NCBI GenBank assembly: GCA_947499725.1
Contig: CANMPK010000001.1
Coordinates: 744,001-808,000 of the forward strand
Length of the DNA stretch: 64,000 bases
Direction: 5' to 3'
From: an uncultured Paracoccaceae bacterium
GTDB lineage: Bacteria; Pseudomonadota; Alphaproteobacteria; Rhodobacterales; Rhodobacteraceae
Below the pieces are notes generated by a model. The model made no database searches, was not told the origin of the DNA, and saw nothing but the letters and a program-made list of their open reading frames with translations. Numbering within the stretch: the stretch's first letter is position 1; each line of letters opens with the position of its first letter. This document shows, piece after piece, positions 20,131 to 29,125 of the stretch. The translations under genes were made by a program, and so were the position numbers.

Positions 20131-20784
20131 TTAGCGTGTGTTTTCAGTCAGACGACGTTTCACATATTCCGTTGTGTGATCGATCATCGTATCCATGTGC
20201 GGCTCTTCAAAGAAGTGGCCAGCACCCTCAACTTCTGTGTGAGTGATGGTGATGCCTTTTTGTTCGTGAAGTTTATTCACCAACGCAGAGGTGTCAGACG
20301 GCGGAGCAACACGGTCGCTTGTACCGTTGATGATCAGACCGGAAGACGGGCAAGGCGCCAAGAAGCTAAAGTCGTACATATTCGCTGGAGGCGAAACGCT
20401 GATAAAACCTGTGATCTCAGGACGGCGCATCAAAAGCTGCATCCCGATCCAAGCCCCAAAGCTAAAGCCTGCAACCCAGCAATGTTTAGAATTGCTGTTC
20501 ATGGACTGCAGATAATCCAATGCGCTTGCCGCATCAGACAGTTCGCCAACACCTTGGTCATATTCACCTTGGCTTCGACCAACGCCACGGAAGTTAAACC
20601 GCAGAACTGTGAAACCCATATTGTAAAAAGCGTAGTGCAGGTTGTAGACCACTTTGTTGTTCATCGTGCCGCCAAATTGCGGGTGCGGATGAAGAACGAT
20701 AGCGATTGGTGCGTCGCGGTCTTTTTGTGGGTGGTAGCGGCCTTCTAGGCGACCCTCGGGTCCTGGAAAAATGACCTCAGGCAT
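20131..20784 (-). CDS. Alpha/beta hydrolase (COG2945-like)
   Basis: 217-residue cytosolic hydrolase. The oxyanion region is VLHPHPQFGGTMNNKVV, the nucleophile elbow is GFSFGAWIG (Ser in GFSFG), the acidic residue is likely the Asp in NGTSDRVAPPSD, and the catalytic His is in VEGAGHFFEEP, giving a complete triad. The segment LRFNFRGVGRSQGEYDQGVGE is typical of this family, which has no well-defined substrate. First gene of the minus-strand trio with the 78-residue protein and the tandem HD protein; it diverges from iscR across a 170-base region with palindromic operators. Confidence 0.9.
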   Translation of the reverse strand: MPEVIFPGPEGRLEGRYHPQKDRDAPIAIVLHPHPQFGGTMNNKVVYNLHYAFYNMGFTVLRFNFRGVGRSQGEYDQGVGELSDAASALDYLQSMNSNSKHCWVAGFSFGAWIGMQLLMRRPEITGFISVSPPANMYDFSFLAPCPSSGLIINGTSDRVAPPSDTSALVNKLHEQKGITITHTEVEGAGHFFEEPHMDTMIDHTTEYVKRRLTENTR

Positions 20785-20823
20785 AAGTTTCCCTGCTCCT
20801 TCGTTTCAGGTACAAGCCTTTTC

Positions 20824-20890
20824 TTGACGAAATTGCTTGGTAACCTTAGAACGGTTCTAATATGTTTGCATTCGAACACGTTCCGAATGC
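20824..20890. promoter_or_regulatory. Probable iscR promoter with overlapping palindromic operators
   Basis: TTGACG (20824-20829) and TAGAAC (20847-20852) are spaced 17 bases apart, a plausible -35/-10 pair. A palindrome TTAGAAC-G-GTTCTAA (20846-20860) covers the -10, and a second inverted repeat GCATTCG-N9-CGAATGC occupies 20868-20890. Placement over the promoter fits repression by the Rrf2-type regulator IscR encoded just downstream. Which regulator binds which palindrome is inferred. Confidence 0.6.
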
Positions 20891-20954
20891 GTTTCTAGCG
20901 GTCTAAGCATTGTTGCGCCGCAGGTCAATCAATTCACGCTGGGGGGCGTTGGCA

Positions 20955-21419
20955 ATGAAACTATCTACGAAAGGCCGCTATGCAGTGGTTGCACTCGCTG
21001 ATATTGCCCTGCAACCCACTGAAAAGCTAGTAACTTTGGCAGAAGTTTCTGAACGGCAGGATATTTCTTTGGCTTATCTAGAGCAGTTGTTCGTCAAACT
21101 GCGCCGCGCTGATCTTGTCACTTCAGTCCGTGGGCCAGGTGGTGGCTATAAATTGGCGCGCTCACCTTCTGAGATTCGCGTACTTGATATTCTAAGCGCC
21201 GTTGACGAAACCGTTTCCGCTTTGCACACGGGCGCAGGGGCCTCTGGTGCACAAAGTGGCTCGCGTGCACAATCTATGGCGAACCGCCTTTGGGAAGGCC
21301 TTTCGGCCCATGTGTATGTGTTTCTGCACCAAACACGTTTGTCTGATGTCGTGAAGAACGGCCTTGCGCCGTGTCCTGCTGTTCCGAACCTCTTTGCTGT
21401 TGTCGACGAAGACGAATGA
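20955..21419 (+). CDS. iscR: Rrf2-family Fe-S regulator IscR (single-cysteine type)
   Basis: 154-residue winged-helix repressor. MKLSTKGRYAVVALADIAL opens the DNA-binding domain, and ISLAYLEQLFVKLRRADLVTSVRGPGGGYKLAR holds the recognition helix and wing. Classical IscR ligates [2Fe-2S] with three cysteines, but this protein has only Cys140 (in GLAPCPAVPN). That matches the Rhodobacter sphaeroides IscR type, which binds a cluster by unusual ligation. ATG 20955 starts the conserved domain. First gene of the suf operon; its TGA overlaps the desulfurase ATG. Confidence 0.92.
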   Translation: MKLSTKGRYAVVALADIALQPTEKLVTLAEVSERQDISLAYLEQLFVKLRRADLVTSVRGPGGGYKLARSPSEIRVLDILSAVDETVSALHTGAGASGAQSGSRAQSMANRLWEGLSAHVYVFLHQTRLSDVVKNGLAPCPAVPNLFAVVDEDE

Positions 21420-22456
21420 GGGCGTATTTAGATCATAATGCCACGTCTCCGCTACGCGCAGAGGCGCGCGAGGCAATGATTGCCGCGATGGACGTCGCTG
21501 GTAACCCGTCTTCTGTGCATGCCGAAGGACGCGCCGCGAAGTCTTTGCTGGAACGTGCGCGTGGTGATGTTGCAACGGCTTTCGGTGCCGACGGCGCAGA
21601 TGTGATCTTTACCTCTAGCGCAACAGAAGCTGCGAGCCTTGCCCTAGAAGGCCGTGACCTTCTTGGTGCAGAAATCGAACATGATGCCGTAAGGTCTTGG
21701 ATCGATTGCAATTTGCGCGTGCGTTCATCGGGCGTCGTTGATGTAGATGCGCCAGAAAAAACGACCTTACAGATAGCAAACTCTGAAACTGGTATTTTGC
21801 AAAAACTGCCAGAGGGACTTGCTGTCACTGACGCCACTCAGGCCTTCGGGAAGCTGCCCATTGCGTTTAATTGGCTAGGTGCAGACATGGCGATGATCTC
21901 GGCTCATAAACTGGGTGGACCGAAAGGCATTGGCGCACTGGTTGTGAAGCGCGGCACAGATGTTGCTGCGCGCCTTAAAGGAGGCGGGCAAGAAATGGGC
22001 CGCCGCGCCGGCACAGAAAACATCATCGGCGCTGCCGGCTTTGCAGCAGCAGCCAAAGCCGCGGTACAAGATCTTGAAAATGGCGCATGGGATAAGGTGC
22101 AGACCTTACGTGACCAGCTCGAAGCCATCATCACCGATCATGCGCCAGACAGTATCATTGTCGGTCAGCTTGAAAAACGGCTGCCGAACACAACATGTAT
22201 TGCAACTCCGGGCTGGAAGGGCGAAACGCAGGTCATGCAAATGGATCTGGCCGGTTACGCAATTTCCGCAGGCTCTGCCTGTTCATCAGGAAAAGTCAAA
22301 AGCAGCGCCGTGCTGACAGCCATGGGATTTGATGCACAAGTCGCTTCAAGCGCAATTCGGGTCAGCCTTGGCCCTGAGACGACAGAACGAGAGATTCAGG
22401 GCTTCGCTGAAAAGTGGTTAGCCCAACGGGATAAATTCCGCGCTCGCGCGGCATAA
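21416..22456 (+). CDS. Cysteine desulfurase, IscS/NifS type
   Basis: 346-residue PLP enzyme that pulls sulfur from cysteine as a persulfide. It begins [21 protein letters not shown]. The PLP lysine is Lys165 ([10 protein letters not shown]), and the active cysteine is Cys289 in [14 protein letters not shown], the extended-loop motif of group I enzymes. It is shorter than E. coli IscS (404) but has the key parts. It is distinct from the SufS at the end of the same operon (27.7 kb). The ATG overlaps the iscR stop; sufB follows after 13 bases. Confidence 0.92.
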   Translation: MRAYLDHNATSPLRAEAREAMIAAMDVAGNPSSVHAEGRAAKSLLERARGDVATAFGADGADVIFTSSATEAASLALEGRDLLGAEIEHDAVRSWIDCNLRVRSSGVVDVDAPEKTTLQIANSETGILQKLPEGLAVTDATQAFGKLPIAFNWLGADMAMISAHKLGGPKGIGALVVKRGTDVAARLKGGGQEMGRRAGTENIIGAAGFAAAAKAAVQDLENGAWDKVQTLRDQLEAIITDHAPDSIIVGQLEKRLPNTTCIATPGWKGETQVMQMDLAGYAISAGSACSSGKVKSSAVLTAMGFDAQVASSAIRVSLGPETTEREIQGFAEKWLAQRDKFRARAA

Positions 22457-22469
22457 TAAGGAGACGCAA

Positions 22470-23993
22470 ATGGCCACTCTGGACCATACCGAAGTGAAGG
22501 AAGGCGTTGATCAGGAAACGGTCGATGCAGTTCGTGAAGTCGGTGAGAAATACAAATACGGTTGGGAAACCGAGATCGAAATGGAATATGCCCCAAAAGG
22601 GCTGTCCGAAGATATCGTGCGTCTGATCTCTGAAAAGAATGACGAGCCTGAATGGATGACCGAATGGCGTCTTGATGCCTACCAGCGTTGGCTGAAAAAA
22701 GAAGAACCAACTTGGGCGATGGTCGACTACCCAGAGATCGATTTCCAGGACCAGTATTACTATGCACGTCCGAAATCGATGGAAGAAAAGCCAAAGTCGA
22801 TTGATGATGTTGACCCTAAGCTTTTGGAAACATACAAAAAGCTTGGTATTCCTTTGAAGGAACAGATGATCTTGGCAGGCGTCGAAGGTGCAGAAGATGC
22901 GCCAGCCGAAGGCCGCAAGGTTGCTGTTGATGCGGTTTTTGACTCTGTTTCTGTTGGGACAACCTTCCAGGACGAGTTGAAAAAAGCAGGCGTGATCTTC
23001 TGCTCTATTTCCGAAGCGATCAAAGAACACCCAGAGTTGGTGAAAAAGTACCTCGGCACAGTGGTTCCAGTGTCCGACAACTTCTACGCCACGCTGAACT
23101 CTGCTGTCTTCTCTGATGGCTCTTTCGTGTACATCCCACCGGGCGTGCGTTGCCCAATGGAACTGTCCACATACTTCCGCATCAACGCGGAAAACACAGG
23201 CCAGTTCGAACGGACTTTGATCATTGCCGACAAAGGCAGCTACGTCAGCTACCTTGAAGGCTGTACAGCGCCACAGCGTGACACATCACAGCTGCACGCC
23301 GCTGTTGTAGAAATCATCATCGAAGAAGATGCCGAAGTAAAATACTCCACCGTTCAAAACTGGTTCCCAGGGGATGAGAACGGCAAAGGCGGTATCTACA
23401 ACTTCGTAACCAAACGTGCAGATTGCCGTGGCGACCGCGCTAAAGTGATGTGGACACAGGTTGAAACCGGCTCTGCCGTGACTTGGAAATACCCATCCTG
23501 CATCCTGCGTGGTGATGACAGCCAAGGCGAGTTCTACTCCATCGCGATCGCCAACAACCATCAGCAAGCTGATACCGGCACAAAGATGATCCACTTGGGC
23601 AAAAACACCAAGTCGCGCATCGTGTCCAAAGGTATCTCTGCAGGTGTTGCGCAGAACACATATCGTGGTCAGGTGTCTATGCACCCGAAAGCAAAGAACT
23701 CTCGCAACTACACGCAGTGTGACAGCCTGCTGATCGGCGACAAATGCGGGGCGCACACCGTTCCGTATATCGAGGTCAAAAACAACTCTTCCCGTGTTGA
23801 ACATGAAGCGACCACATCCAAAGTGGATGACGAGCAAATGTTCTACTGCCGCCAGCGCGGCATGGACGAAGAAGAGGCTGTGGCCCTGATCGTCAATGGC
23901 TTTGCCAAAGAAGTGCTGCAAGCGCTACCGATGGAATTTGCCATGGAAGCACAACAGCTCGTGGCGATCTCCTTGGAAGGGTCCGTGGGCTAA
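22470..23993 (+). CDS. sufB: Fe-S cluster assembly scaffold SufB
   Basis: 507-residue scaffold subunit of the SufBC2D complex, where Fe-S clusters are built. Conserved stretches include [56 protein letters not shown] and [29 protein letters not shown]; the last holds cysteines near the proposed assembly site. Length is typical. AAGGAG precedes the ATG at 22470. The next gene starts on the last base of its stop (TAATG). Confidence 0.98.
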   Translation: MATLDHTEVKEGVDQETVDAVREVGEKYKYGWETEIEMEYAPKGLSEDIVRLISEKNDEPEWMTEWRLDAYQRWLKKEEPTWAMVDYPEIDFQDQYYYARPKSMEEKPKSIDDVDPKLLETYKKLGIPLKEQMILAGVEGAEDAPAEGRKVAVDAVFDSVSVGTTFQDELKKAGVIFCSISEAIKEHPELVKKYLGTVVPVSDNFYATLNSAVFSDGSFVYIPPGVRCPMELSTYFRINAENTGQFERTLIIADKGSYVSYLEGCTAPQRDTSQLHAAVVEIIIEEDAEVKYSTVQNWFPGDENGKGGIYNFVTKRADCRGDRAKVMWTQVETGSAVTWKYPSCILRGDDSQGEFYSIAIANNHQQADTGTKMIHLGKNTKSRIVSKGISAGVAQNTYRGQVSMHPKAKNSRNYTQCDSLLIGDKCGAHTVPYIEVKNNSSRVEHEATTSKVDDEQMFYCRQRGMDEEEAVALIVNGFAKEVLQALPMEFAMEAQQLVAISLEGSVG

Positions 23994-24193
23994 TGGAAGT
24001 CATTCATCAACTCATGCAGCAATCGCTGGGCGTCGGGGTCGGGATTTCTCTCGGCACAGCCGTCGGGCTGAGCGTTCGTAAGCGTAATGGCAAGTCCGAA
24101 GGGCTGATCGGAGGATCGATTTTCATCACATCCGCCGTTTGTGGCGCTTTGGCCATGTCTGCCATGATGTTGTTTAAATGGTTTGGTGGCTGA
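23993..24193 (+). CDS. Small two-span membrane protein in the suf operon
   Basis: 66 residues, [26 protein letters not shown]..., with two hydrophobic stretches (about 11-27 and 40-62) separated by a basic loop [10 protein letters not shown] recognise no family. Its ATG overlaps the sufB TAA, and the YbjQ-like gene follows 2 bases after its stop, so it is transcribed with the Fe-S genes. Function unknown; membrane location is the only safe statement. Confidence 0.75.
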   Translation: MEVIHQLMQQSLGVGVGISLGTAVGLSVRKRNGKSEGLIGGSIFITSAVCGALAMSAMMLFKWFGG

Positions 24194-24195
24194 TC

Positions 24196-24510
24196 ATGAT
24201 CATTACAACAACCAACGCAATCGAAGGTCGCAAGATCGTTGACTACAAGGGCATCGTCGTGGGCGAGGCCATCATGGGCGCCAATGTGGTGCGCGATGTA
24301 TTTGCATCGATCACCGATATCGTCGGCGGTCGCTCTGGCGCCTATGAAAGCAAACTTCAAGACGCGCGTGATACAGCATTGCGCGAACTTGAAGAACGCG
24401 CGGCAAGCAAAGGCGCAGATGCGGTTGTTGGCGTTGATCTTGATTACGAAGTTGTCGGTCAATCCATGTTGATGGTTTCTGCCTCTGGCACAGCAGTGGT
24501 GCTGGGCTAA
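24196..24510 (+). CDS. YbjQ/UPF0145-family protein
   Basis: 104-residue protein. The family pattern is clear: [45 protein letters not shown], then [29 protein letters not shown]. These proteins form pentameric rings and are sometimes called heavy-metal-binding domain proteins, but no function is settled. The start ATG 24196 was chosen over an upstream ATG (24178) because it lies just after the preceding stop and matches the usual N-terminus. Its place in the suf operon hints at metal or membrane stress, which is inference. Confidence 0.88.
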   Translation: MIITTTNAIEGRKIVDYKGIVVGEAIMGANVVRDVFASITDIVGGRSGAYESKLQDARDTALRELEERAASKGADAVVGVDLDYEVVGQSMLMVSASGTAVVLG

Positions 24511-24526
24511 GGCGAAAAGAATAAGT

Positions 24527-24547
24527 GCTGGCAAGGTGCTTGCCAGC
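24527..24547 (+). other. Hairpin inside the suf operon before sufC
   Basis: Perfect 8-bp stem GCTGGCAA / TTGCCAGC with loop GGTGC, 16 bases after the YbjQ-like gene and followed by TTGGTTT. It may partly stop transcription or mark an RNA processing point, setting a different level for sufCDS. The gap to sufC (112 bases) is much longer than any other gap in this operon. Confidence 0.5.
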
Positions 24548-24622
24548 TTGGTTTAGCGGGCTTCAGTGCTCGTGTCGCAAATCAAAGTGAACCGCCCACA
24601 GATCGGCGGATGAGGAATGAAT

Positions 24623-25378
24623 ATGTTGGAAATCAAAGGCCTAGAGGTCAAACTTGAAGACGAAGATAAGCAGATCCTGAAGGGCGTAGACCTGAAAGTT
24701 GAAGCTGGAAAAGTACACGCGATCATGGGACCGAACGGCTCTGGTAAATCCACGCTGTCCTATGTTCTGTCTGGCCGCGATGGCTACGAAGTCACAGGTG
24801 GTTCTGCAACTTTGGAAGGTGAGGACCTGCTGGAGCTTGAAGCAGAAGAGCGCGCCGCAGCGGGCCTGTTCCTAGCGTTCCAATACCCTGTGGAAATCCC
24901 TGGTGTTGGCAACATGACCTTCCTGCGCACAGCGGTGAACGCACAGCGCAAAGCGCGCGGCGAAGAAGAGCTGTCTGCTGCGGACTTCCTGAAAGTGATT
25001 CGCGAAAAAGCGAAATCTCTGAAGATCGACGCAGACATGCTGAAACGCCCAGTGAACGTTGGCTTCTCTGGTGGTGAGAAAAAGCGTAACGAAATCCTGC
25101 AGATGGCGATGCTGGAACCAAAGATGTGTATCCTTGACGAAACAGACTCTGGTCTGGACGTGGATGCGATGAAACTGGTCTCCGAAGGCGTAAACGCGCT
25201 GCGCGACGAAGGCCGTGGCTTCTTGGTCATCACGCACTATCAGCGCCTGCTGGACCACATCAAACCTGACGTTGTTCACATCATGGCAAACGGCCGTATC
25301 GTGAAAACAGGCGGCCCAGAGCTGGCTCTGGAAGTTGAAAAGAACGGTTATGCAGACATCCTGGCGGAGATTGCATAA
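24623..25378 (+). CDS. sufC: Fe-S assembly ATPase SufC
   Basis: 251-residue ABC-type ATPase of the SufBC2D complex. Walker A is GPNGSGKST, the ABC signature is VGFSGGEKKRNEILQMAML, and Walker B is MCILDETDSGLDVDAM, where the SufC-type ETDSGLD is diagnostic. ITHYQRLL holds the switch His. I chose ATG 24623 (MLEIKGLEVKLED) since GAGGA is 6 bases before it; another ATG at 24617 touches the GAGGA directly. sufD starts on the last base of the stop codon. Confidence 0.97.
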   Translation: MLEIKGLEVKLEDEDKQILKGVDLKVEAGKVHAIMGPNGSGKSTLSYVLSGRDGYEVTGGSATLEGEDLLELEAEERAAAGLFLAFQYPVEIPGVGNMTFLRTAVNAQRKARGEEELSAADFLKVIREKAKSLKIDADMLKRPVNVGFSGGEKKRNEILQMAMLEPKMCILDETDSGLDVDAMKLVSEGVNALRDEGRGFLVITHYQRLLDHIKPDVVHIMANGRIVKTGGPELALEVEKNGYADILAEIA

Positions 25379-26664
25379 TGAGCCTTCAGAAAGCGAAACA
25401 AGAGGCCACTGCGGCCCAGCTCACGGCGGTTTCCGTGCCTGACGGGGCAGGGTGGCTGACATCCCTGCGCGAAGATGCGCTGAAACGTGTTCACACGATG
25501 GGTCTGCCGTCACGTCGTGACGAATATTGGAAATACACACGCCCAGACACTTTGGCTGCTGCTGACGTCACGCCTGCCGCGTTGTTTGAAAACGACGAAA
25601 CACCCATGTTCGACGAGATTGACCGCCTGAAAGTGGTTTTCGTGGATGGCGTGTTTGATGCAGATGCCTCTGACGATCTGGCGGGTGAAAACCTAACAAT
25701 CGAACGTCTGGTTGATGTGGCTAAGGCCGATATCCACTGGGCCAAAGATCTGTATGGTGCGTTGGAACTTGCTGGTCAAACACCTGTTGAGCGCCCTCTG
25801 GCAGCTTACAATACAGCAATGGCAACAGATGGTGTTGTGATCCGTGTGACTGGCGCGGTGTCTCGCCCCGTGAACTTGATCCACAAGCATCTGGACACAA
25901 CATCTGACGCGATCCTGCACCACGTTGTGAAAGTAGAAGAGGGCGCAAGCTTTACTCTGCTGGAAAATGGCCCAGCTGCCGCGCGTTTCAATTCCGTTCT
26001 GGAAGTCGATATCGCTGACAAAGCCGCGTTCAACCACGTGCGTACGCAGGGCCGCGATCATGAGCGCCGTGTTGCAACGCATCTGTTCACCCGTTTGGGC
26101 GAAGAAAGCGCGTTCAAGTCGTTCACACTGACAGCCAATGGCGTTCTAACGCGCAATGAATGCGTGATTGAACTAACTGGCGACAATGCGATTGCCCATG
26201 TTGCTGGCGCATGTGTGGGCGAAGGTGATTTCCACCACGACGACACTGTGTTTATCACACATGACGCGGTGGATTGCGAAAGCCGTCAGGTATTCAAAAA
26301 GGTTCTGCGCAACGGTGCGACGGGCGTATTCCAAGGCAAAATCTTGGTAAAACCAGACGCACAGAAGACAGATGGCTATCAAATCAGCCAGTCTTTGCTG
26401 CTGGATGAAGACAGCCAGTTCCTCGCCAAGCCAGAGCTTGAAATCTACGCGGATGACGTCGCCTGTTCGCACGGTTCCACAACCGGCGCGATCGATGAAG
26501 AAGGTCTGTTTTATCTGCGCGCACGCGGTGTTCCAAAGGACATCGCTACCGATCTGATGACGCTGGCGTTCTTGGCCGAAGCCGTTGAAGAGATTGAGGA
26601 CGAAGCCCTTGCGGATGAAATCCTTGCACGTCTTGAAAGCTGGCTAGAGCGTCGTCGCGGCTAA
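25378..26664 (+). CDS. sufD: Fe-S assembly protein SufD
   Basis: 428-residue paralogue of SufB that completes the SufBC2D scaffold. The C-terminal beta-helix holds GVFQGKILVKPDAQKTDGYQISQSLLLDEDSQFLAKPELEIYADDVACSHGSTTGAIDEEGLFYLRARGV, spread over about residues 315-385, which is the SufD core with its conserved Cys-Ser-His. The N-terminal part is less conserved (SRRDEYWKYTRPD). It overlaps sufC and the next membrane protein gene by one base each. Confidence 0.96.
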   Translation: MSLQKAKQEATAAQLTAVSVPDGAGWLTSLREDALKRVHTMGLPSRRDEYWKYTRPDTLAAADVTPAALFENDETPMFDEIDRLKVVFVDGVFDADASDDLAGENLTIERLVDVAKADIHWAKDLYGALELAGQTPVERPLAAYNTAMATDGVVIRVTGAVSRPVNLIHKHLDTTSDAILHHVVKVEEGASFTLLENGPAAARFNSVLEVDIADKAAFNHVRTQGRDHERRVATHLFTRLGEESAFKSFTLTANGVLTRNECVIELTGDNAIAHVAGACVGEGDFHHDDTVFITHDAVDCESRQVFKKVLRNGATGVFQGKILVKPDAQKTDGYQISQSLLLDEDSQFLAKPELEIYADDVACSHGSTTGAIDEEGLFYLRARGVPKDIATDLMTLAFLAEAVEEIEDEALADEILARLESWLERRRG

Positions 26665-27161
26665 TGTCCGTTATTCGCGATATCGTGGCCACCTACCGTG
26701 GCCCACGCGCTGTCTTCGCGCGCCGTCTTCCCGGCGGCCCGCGCGAAGATCGCGCCTTGGCGCTTGTGATGGCGGCCTGTGTGGTGATCTTCGTTGCCCA
26801 ATGGCCAAAGCTGGCACGTCAGGCGCATCTAGAGCAACAAGAGCTGAACCCACTTTTGGGCTCTCAGCTCTTTCTCTGGATTTTCATCATGCCGCTGGTT
26901 TTCTATGTGATCAGCATCGTGATCCAAATGGGTATGCGATTGATCGGTAAGGCAATCACGGGCTACCAGAGCCGCATTGCGCTGTTTTGGTCTGTGCTGG
27001 CGATTGCACCCATCGCATTGTTCCGCGGTTTGGTTGGCGGTTTTATTGGGCCAGGCACGGTTTATGATGTGGTAGGCCTCTTGGGCTTTACAATGTTCTT
27101 TTGGTTTTGGTACGCGGGGCTTTCCACTGCACATACCACTGCACAAAAAGAGGCTGCCTAA
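26664..27161 (+). CDS. Yip1-like integral membrane protein A
   Basis: 165-residue membrane protein with four hydrophobic spans (about 33-50, 72-95, 105-125 and 132-152) after a basic N-terminus containing RRLPGGPRED. It resembles the bacterial YIP1-domain proteins, whose role is unknown. It overlaps sufD and the following membrane gene by one base each, so it is part of the suf transcript. It may form a pair with protein B. Confidence 0.8.
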   Translation: MSVIRDIVATYRGPRAVFARRLPGGPREDRALALVMAACVVIFVAQWPKLARQAHLEQQELNPLLGSQLFLWIFIMPLVFYVISIVIQMGMRLIGKAITGYQSRIALFWSVLAIAPIALFRGLVGGFIGPGTVYDVVGLLGFTMFFWFWYAGLSTAHTTAQKEAA

Positions 27162-27739
27162 TGTACTTTGCGCTTAAGCAACTGTTTTTAGATACGATTT
27201 TCGATCCGGCGAAAGCTGGCAAAACAGTGCTTGGCTTTAAGCTTTCCGCGCAAGAAGCATGGTTTACGCTTGCCTTGGCTTCAGCCCTGAACGCCTTGGC
27301 CTTCTTTGCAACGCTTATGGTGTTTCCACCAAGCGAAAACACGCCTTTGGTCCTTGAATGGATGGGGCCTTTGCAAGCGGCAACAGTGATCTTTGTTGTG
27401 ATGAGCGGATCAACCTTCATGCTGCATTGGGCAGCAAAGGTTGTGGGTGGGGCCGGAACCTTTACTGAAATGCTCGGTGCAGTGGCTTGGTTGCAGATCA
27501 TGCGGTTTGCCCTGCAGATCCTTGGTTTCTTGTTGATGGTTTTTGTTCCAGGCATCGCCAATTTGCTGACTTTGATGGCCGGCCTATATGGTATCTGGAT
27601 CATGGCCAATTTTATGAATGTGATCCAAGGGTATGACTCCCTTGGTCGCGCCGCGATGGCGCTTGTTTTATCCTTCGTTGGCCTTGTGGTCGTTCTTTCT
27701 ATCGCGGCCGCAATGCTTGGCCTAAACACTGCTGGATAA
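27161..27739 (+). CDS. Yip1-like integral membrane protein B
   Basis: 192-residue membrane protein, MYFALKQLFLDTIFDPAKAGK, with about five hydrophobic spans from residue 38 onwards. The N-terminal amphipathic stretch followed by a YIP1-type membrane block fits the same broad family as protein A, but the two sequences share little identity by eye. The start ATG overlaps the previous stop (TAATG). It lies 4 bases before sufS. Function unknown. Confidence 0.8.
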   Translation: MYFALKQLFLDTIFDPAKAGKTVLGFKLSAQEAWFTLALASALNALAFFATLMVFPPSENTPLVLEWMGPLQAATVIFVVMSGSTFMLHWAAKVVGGAGTFTEMLGAVAWLQIMRFALQILGFLLMVFVPGIANLLTLMAGLYGIWIMANFMNVIQGYDSLGRAAMALVLSFVGLVVVLSIAAAMLGLNTAG

Positions 27740-27743
27740 GCCT

Positions 27744-28964
27744 ATGTACGACGTCGAAGCGATCCGTAAGGATTTCCCAATTCTGTCTCGTGAAGTGAAC
27801 GGTAAGCCATTGGTTTACCTCGACAATGGAGCGTCCGCGCAGAAGCCACAGGTGGTGATTGATGCGATCACACAGGCCTACAGTATGGAATATGCCAACG
27901 TGCATCGTGGCTTGCATTATCTGTCTAATTTGGCGACCGACAAATACGAAGCGGTACGTGGTACGATTGCGAAGTTCCTTGGCGTTCCAGATGAAAACGA
28001 GATCGTTCTGAACTCTGGAACAACTGAAGGCATCAATATGGTGGCTTACGGTTGGGCGATGCCGCGTCTTCAGGTGGGGGATGAGATCATCCTGTCTGTG
28101 ATGGAACACCACGCCAATATCGTGCCGTGGCACTTCCTGCGTGAACGCCAAGGCGTTGTGATCAAATGGGTGGATACCGCAGCAGACGGCAGCCTCGATC
28201 CGCAAGCGGTGATTGACGCCATCACGCCAAAGACGAAACTCATCGCAATTACTCAATGTTCTAATGTACTTGGCACGATGGTGGATGTGAAAACCATCTG
28301 TACAGAGGCGAAAACACGCGGTGTTGCTGTACTCGTGGATGGCTCGCAAGGGTCTGTGCACGCGCCTGTAGATGTGAAAGACCTTGGCTGTGATTTCTAT
28401 GCGATCACAGGGCACAAACTTTACGGTCCCTCAGGCTCTGGCGCGATCTATGTCAGTCATGAGCGCATGAAGGAAATGCAGCCCTTTATGGGTGGCGGCG
28501 ATATGATCAAAGAGGTCAGCAAAGAAGCTGTCACCTACAATGATCCGCCAATGAAGTTCGAGGCCGGCACACCTGGGATCGTACAAACGATCGGACTTGG
28601 TGCGGCGTTGAACTACCTGATGGACGTGGGCATGGATAAGATTGCAGCCCATGAAAACGCCCTGCGTGATTACGCGACTGAAAAGTTTAAGGGATTGAAT
28701 TGGCTGAATATTCAAGGCCACGCAGCAAACAAAGCGGCCATCTTCAGCATGACGTTACAAGGCGCAGCCCATGCACATGACATCTCGACGATCCTTGATA
28801 AACGCGGCGTTGCGGTACGGGCAGGGCACCATTGTGCAGGGCCTTTGATGGATCATTTGGGCGTTAGCGCAACTTGCCGTGCGTCCTTTGGCATGTACAA
28901 CACAACCGATGAAATCGACACATTGGTTGACGCGCTAGAACTGGCGCACGAGCTGCTTGCATAA
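27744..28964 (+). CDS. sufS: Cysteine desulfurase SufS
   Basis: 406-residue group II desulfurase that feeds sulfur to SufE and SufB. PLP is held by Lys225 (ITGHKLYGPSG); the catalytic residue is Cys364 in RAGHHCAGPLMDHLG, the same number as in E. coli SufS. LDNGASAQKP and NVHRGLHYLS are standard. Its partner SufE is encoded separately at 47.3 kb. Last gene of the suf operon, followed by a hairpin terminator. Confidence 0.97.
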   Translation: MYDVEAIRKDFPILSREVNGKPLVYLDNGASAQKPQVVIDAITQAYSMEYANVHRGLHYLSNLATDKYEAVRGTIAKFLGVPDENEIVLNSGTTEGINMVAYGWAMPRLQVGDEIILSVMEHHANIVPWHFLRERQGVVIKWVDTAADGSLDPQAVIDAITPKTKLIAITQCSNVLGTMVDVKTICTEAKTRGVAVLVDGSQGSVHAPVDVKDLGCDFYAITGHKLYGPSGSGAIYVSHERMKEMQPFMGGGDMIKEVSKEAVTYNDPPMKFEAGTPGIVQTIGLGAALNYLMDVGMDKIAAHENALRDYATEKFKGLNWLNIQGHAANKAAIFSMTLQGAAHAHDISTILDKRGVAVRAGHHCAGPLMDHLGVSATCRASFGMYNTTDEIDTLVDALELAHELLA

Positions 28965-28968
28965 TTGC

Positions 28969-29005
28969 GGCAACCGCAGGTTTTCACGCTTGCGGTGGCC
29001 TTTTC
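28969..29005 (+). terminator. Intrinsic terminator of the suf operon
   Basis: GGCAACCGCA / TGCGGTGGCC (9 of 10 pairs) followed by TTTTC, directly after sufS and before tRNA-Arg. Confidence 0.8.
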
Positions 29006-29026
29006 TCGCGCTATAACGAAGCGTAG

Positions 29027-29103
29027 GCACCCATAGCTCAGCTGGATAGAGCGCTGCCCTCCGAAGGCAGAGGTCTGAGGTTCGAATCCTCATGGGTGCG
29101 CCA
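29027..29103 (+). tRNA. tRNA-Arg (anticodon CCG)
   Basis: 77-base cloverleaf with encoded CCA. Acceptor arms GCACCCA / TGGGTGC, D-arm GCTC-AGCTGGATA-GAGC, anticodon loop CTCCGAA, T-arm TGAGG-TTCGAAT-CCTCA, discriminator G. Confidence 0.97.
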
Positions 29104-29125
29104 CTTTCCTTTTCTTACCAACACC

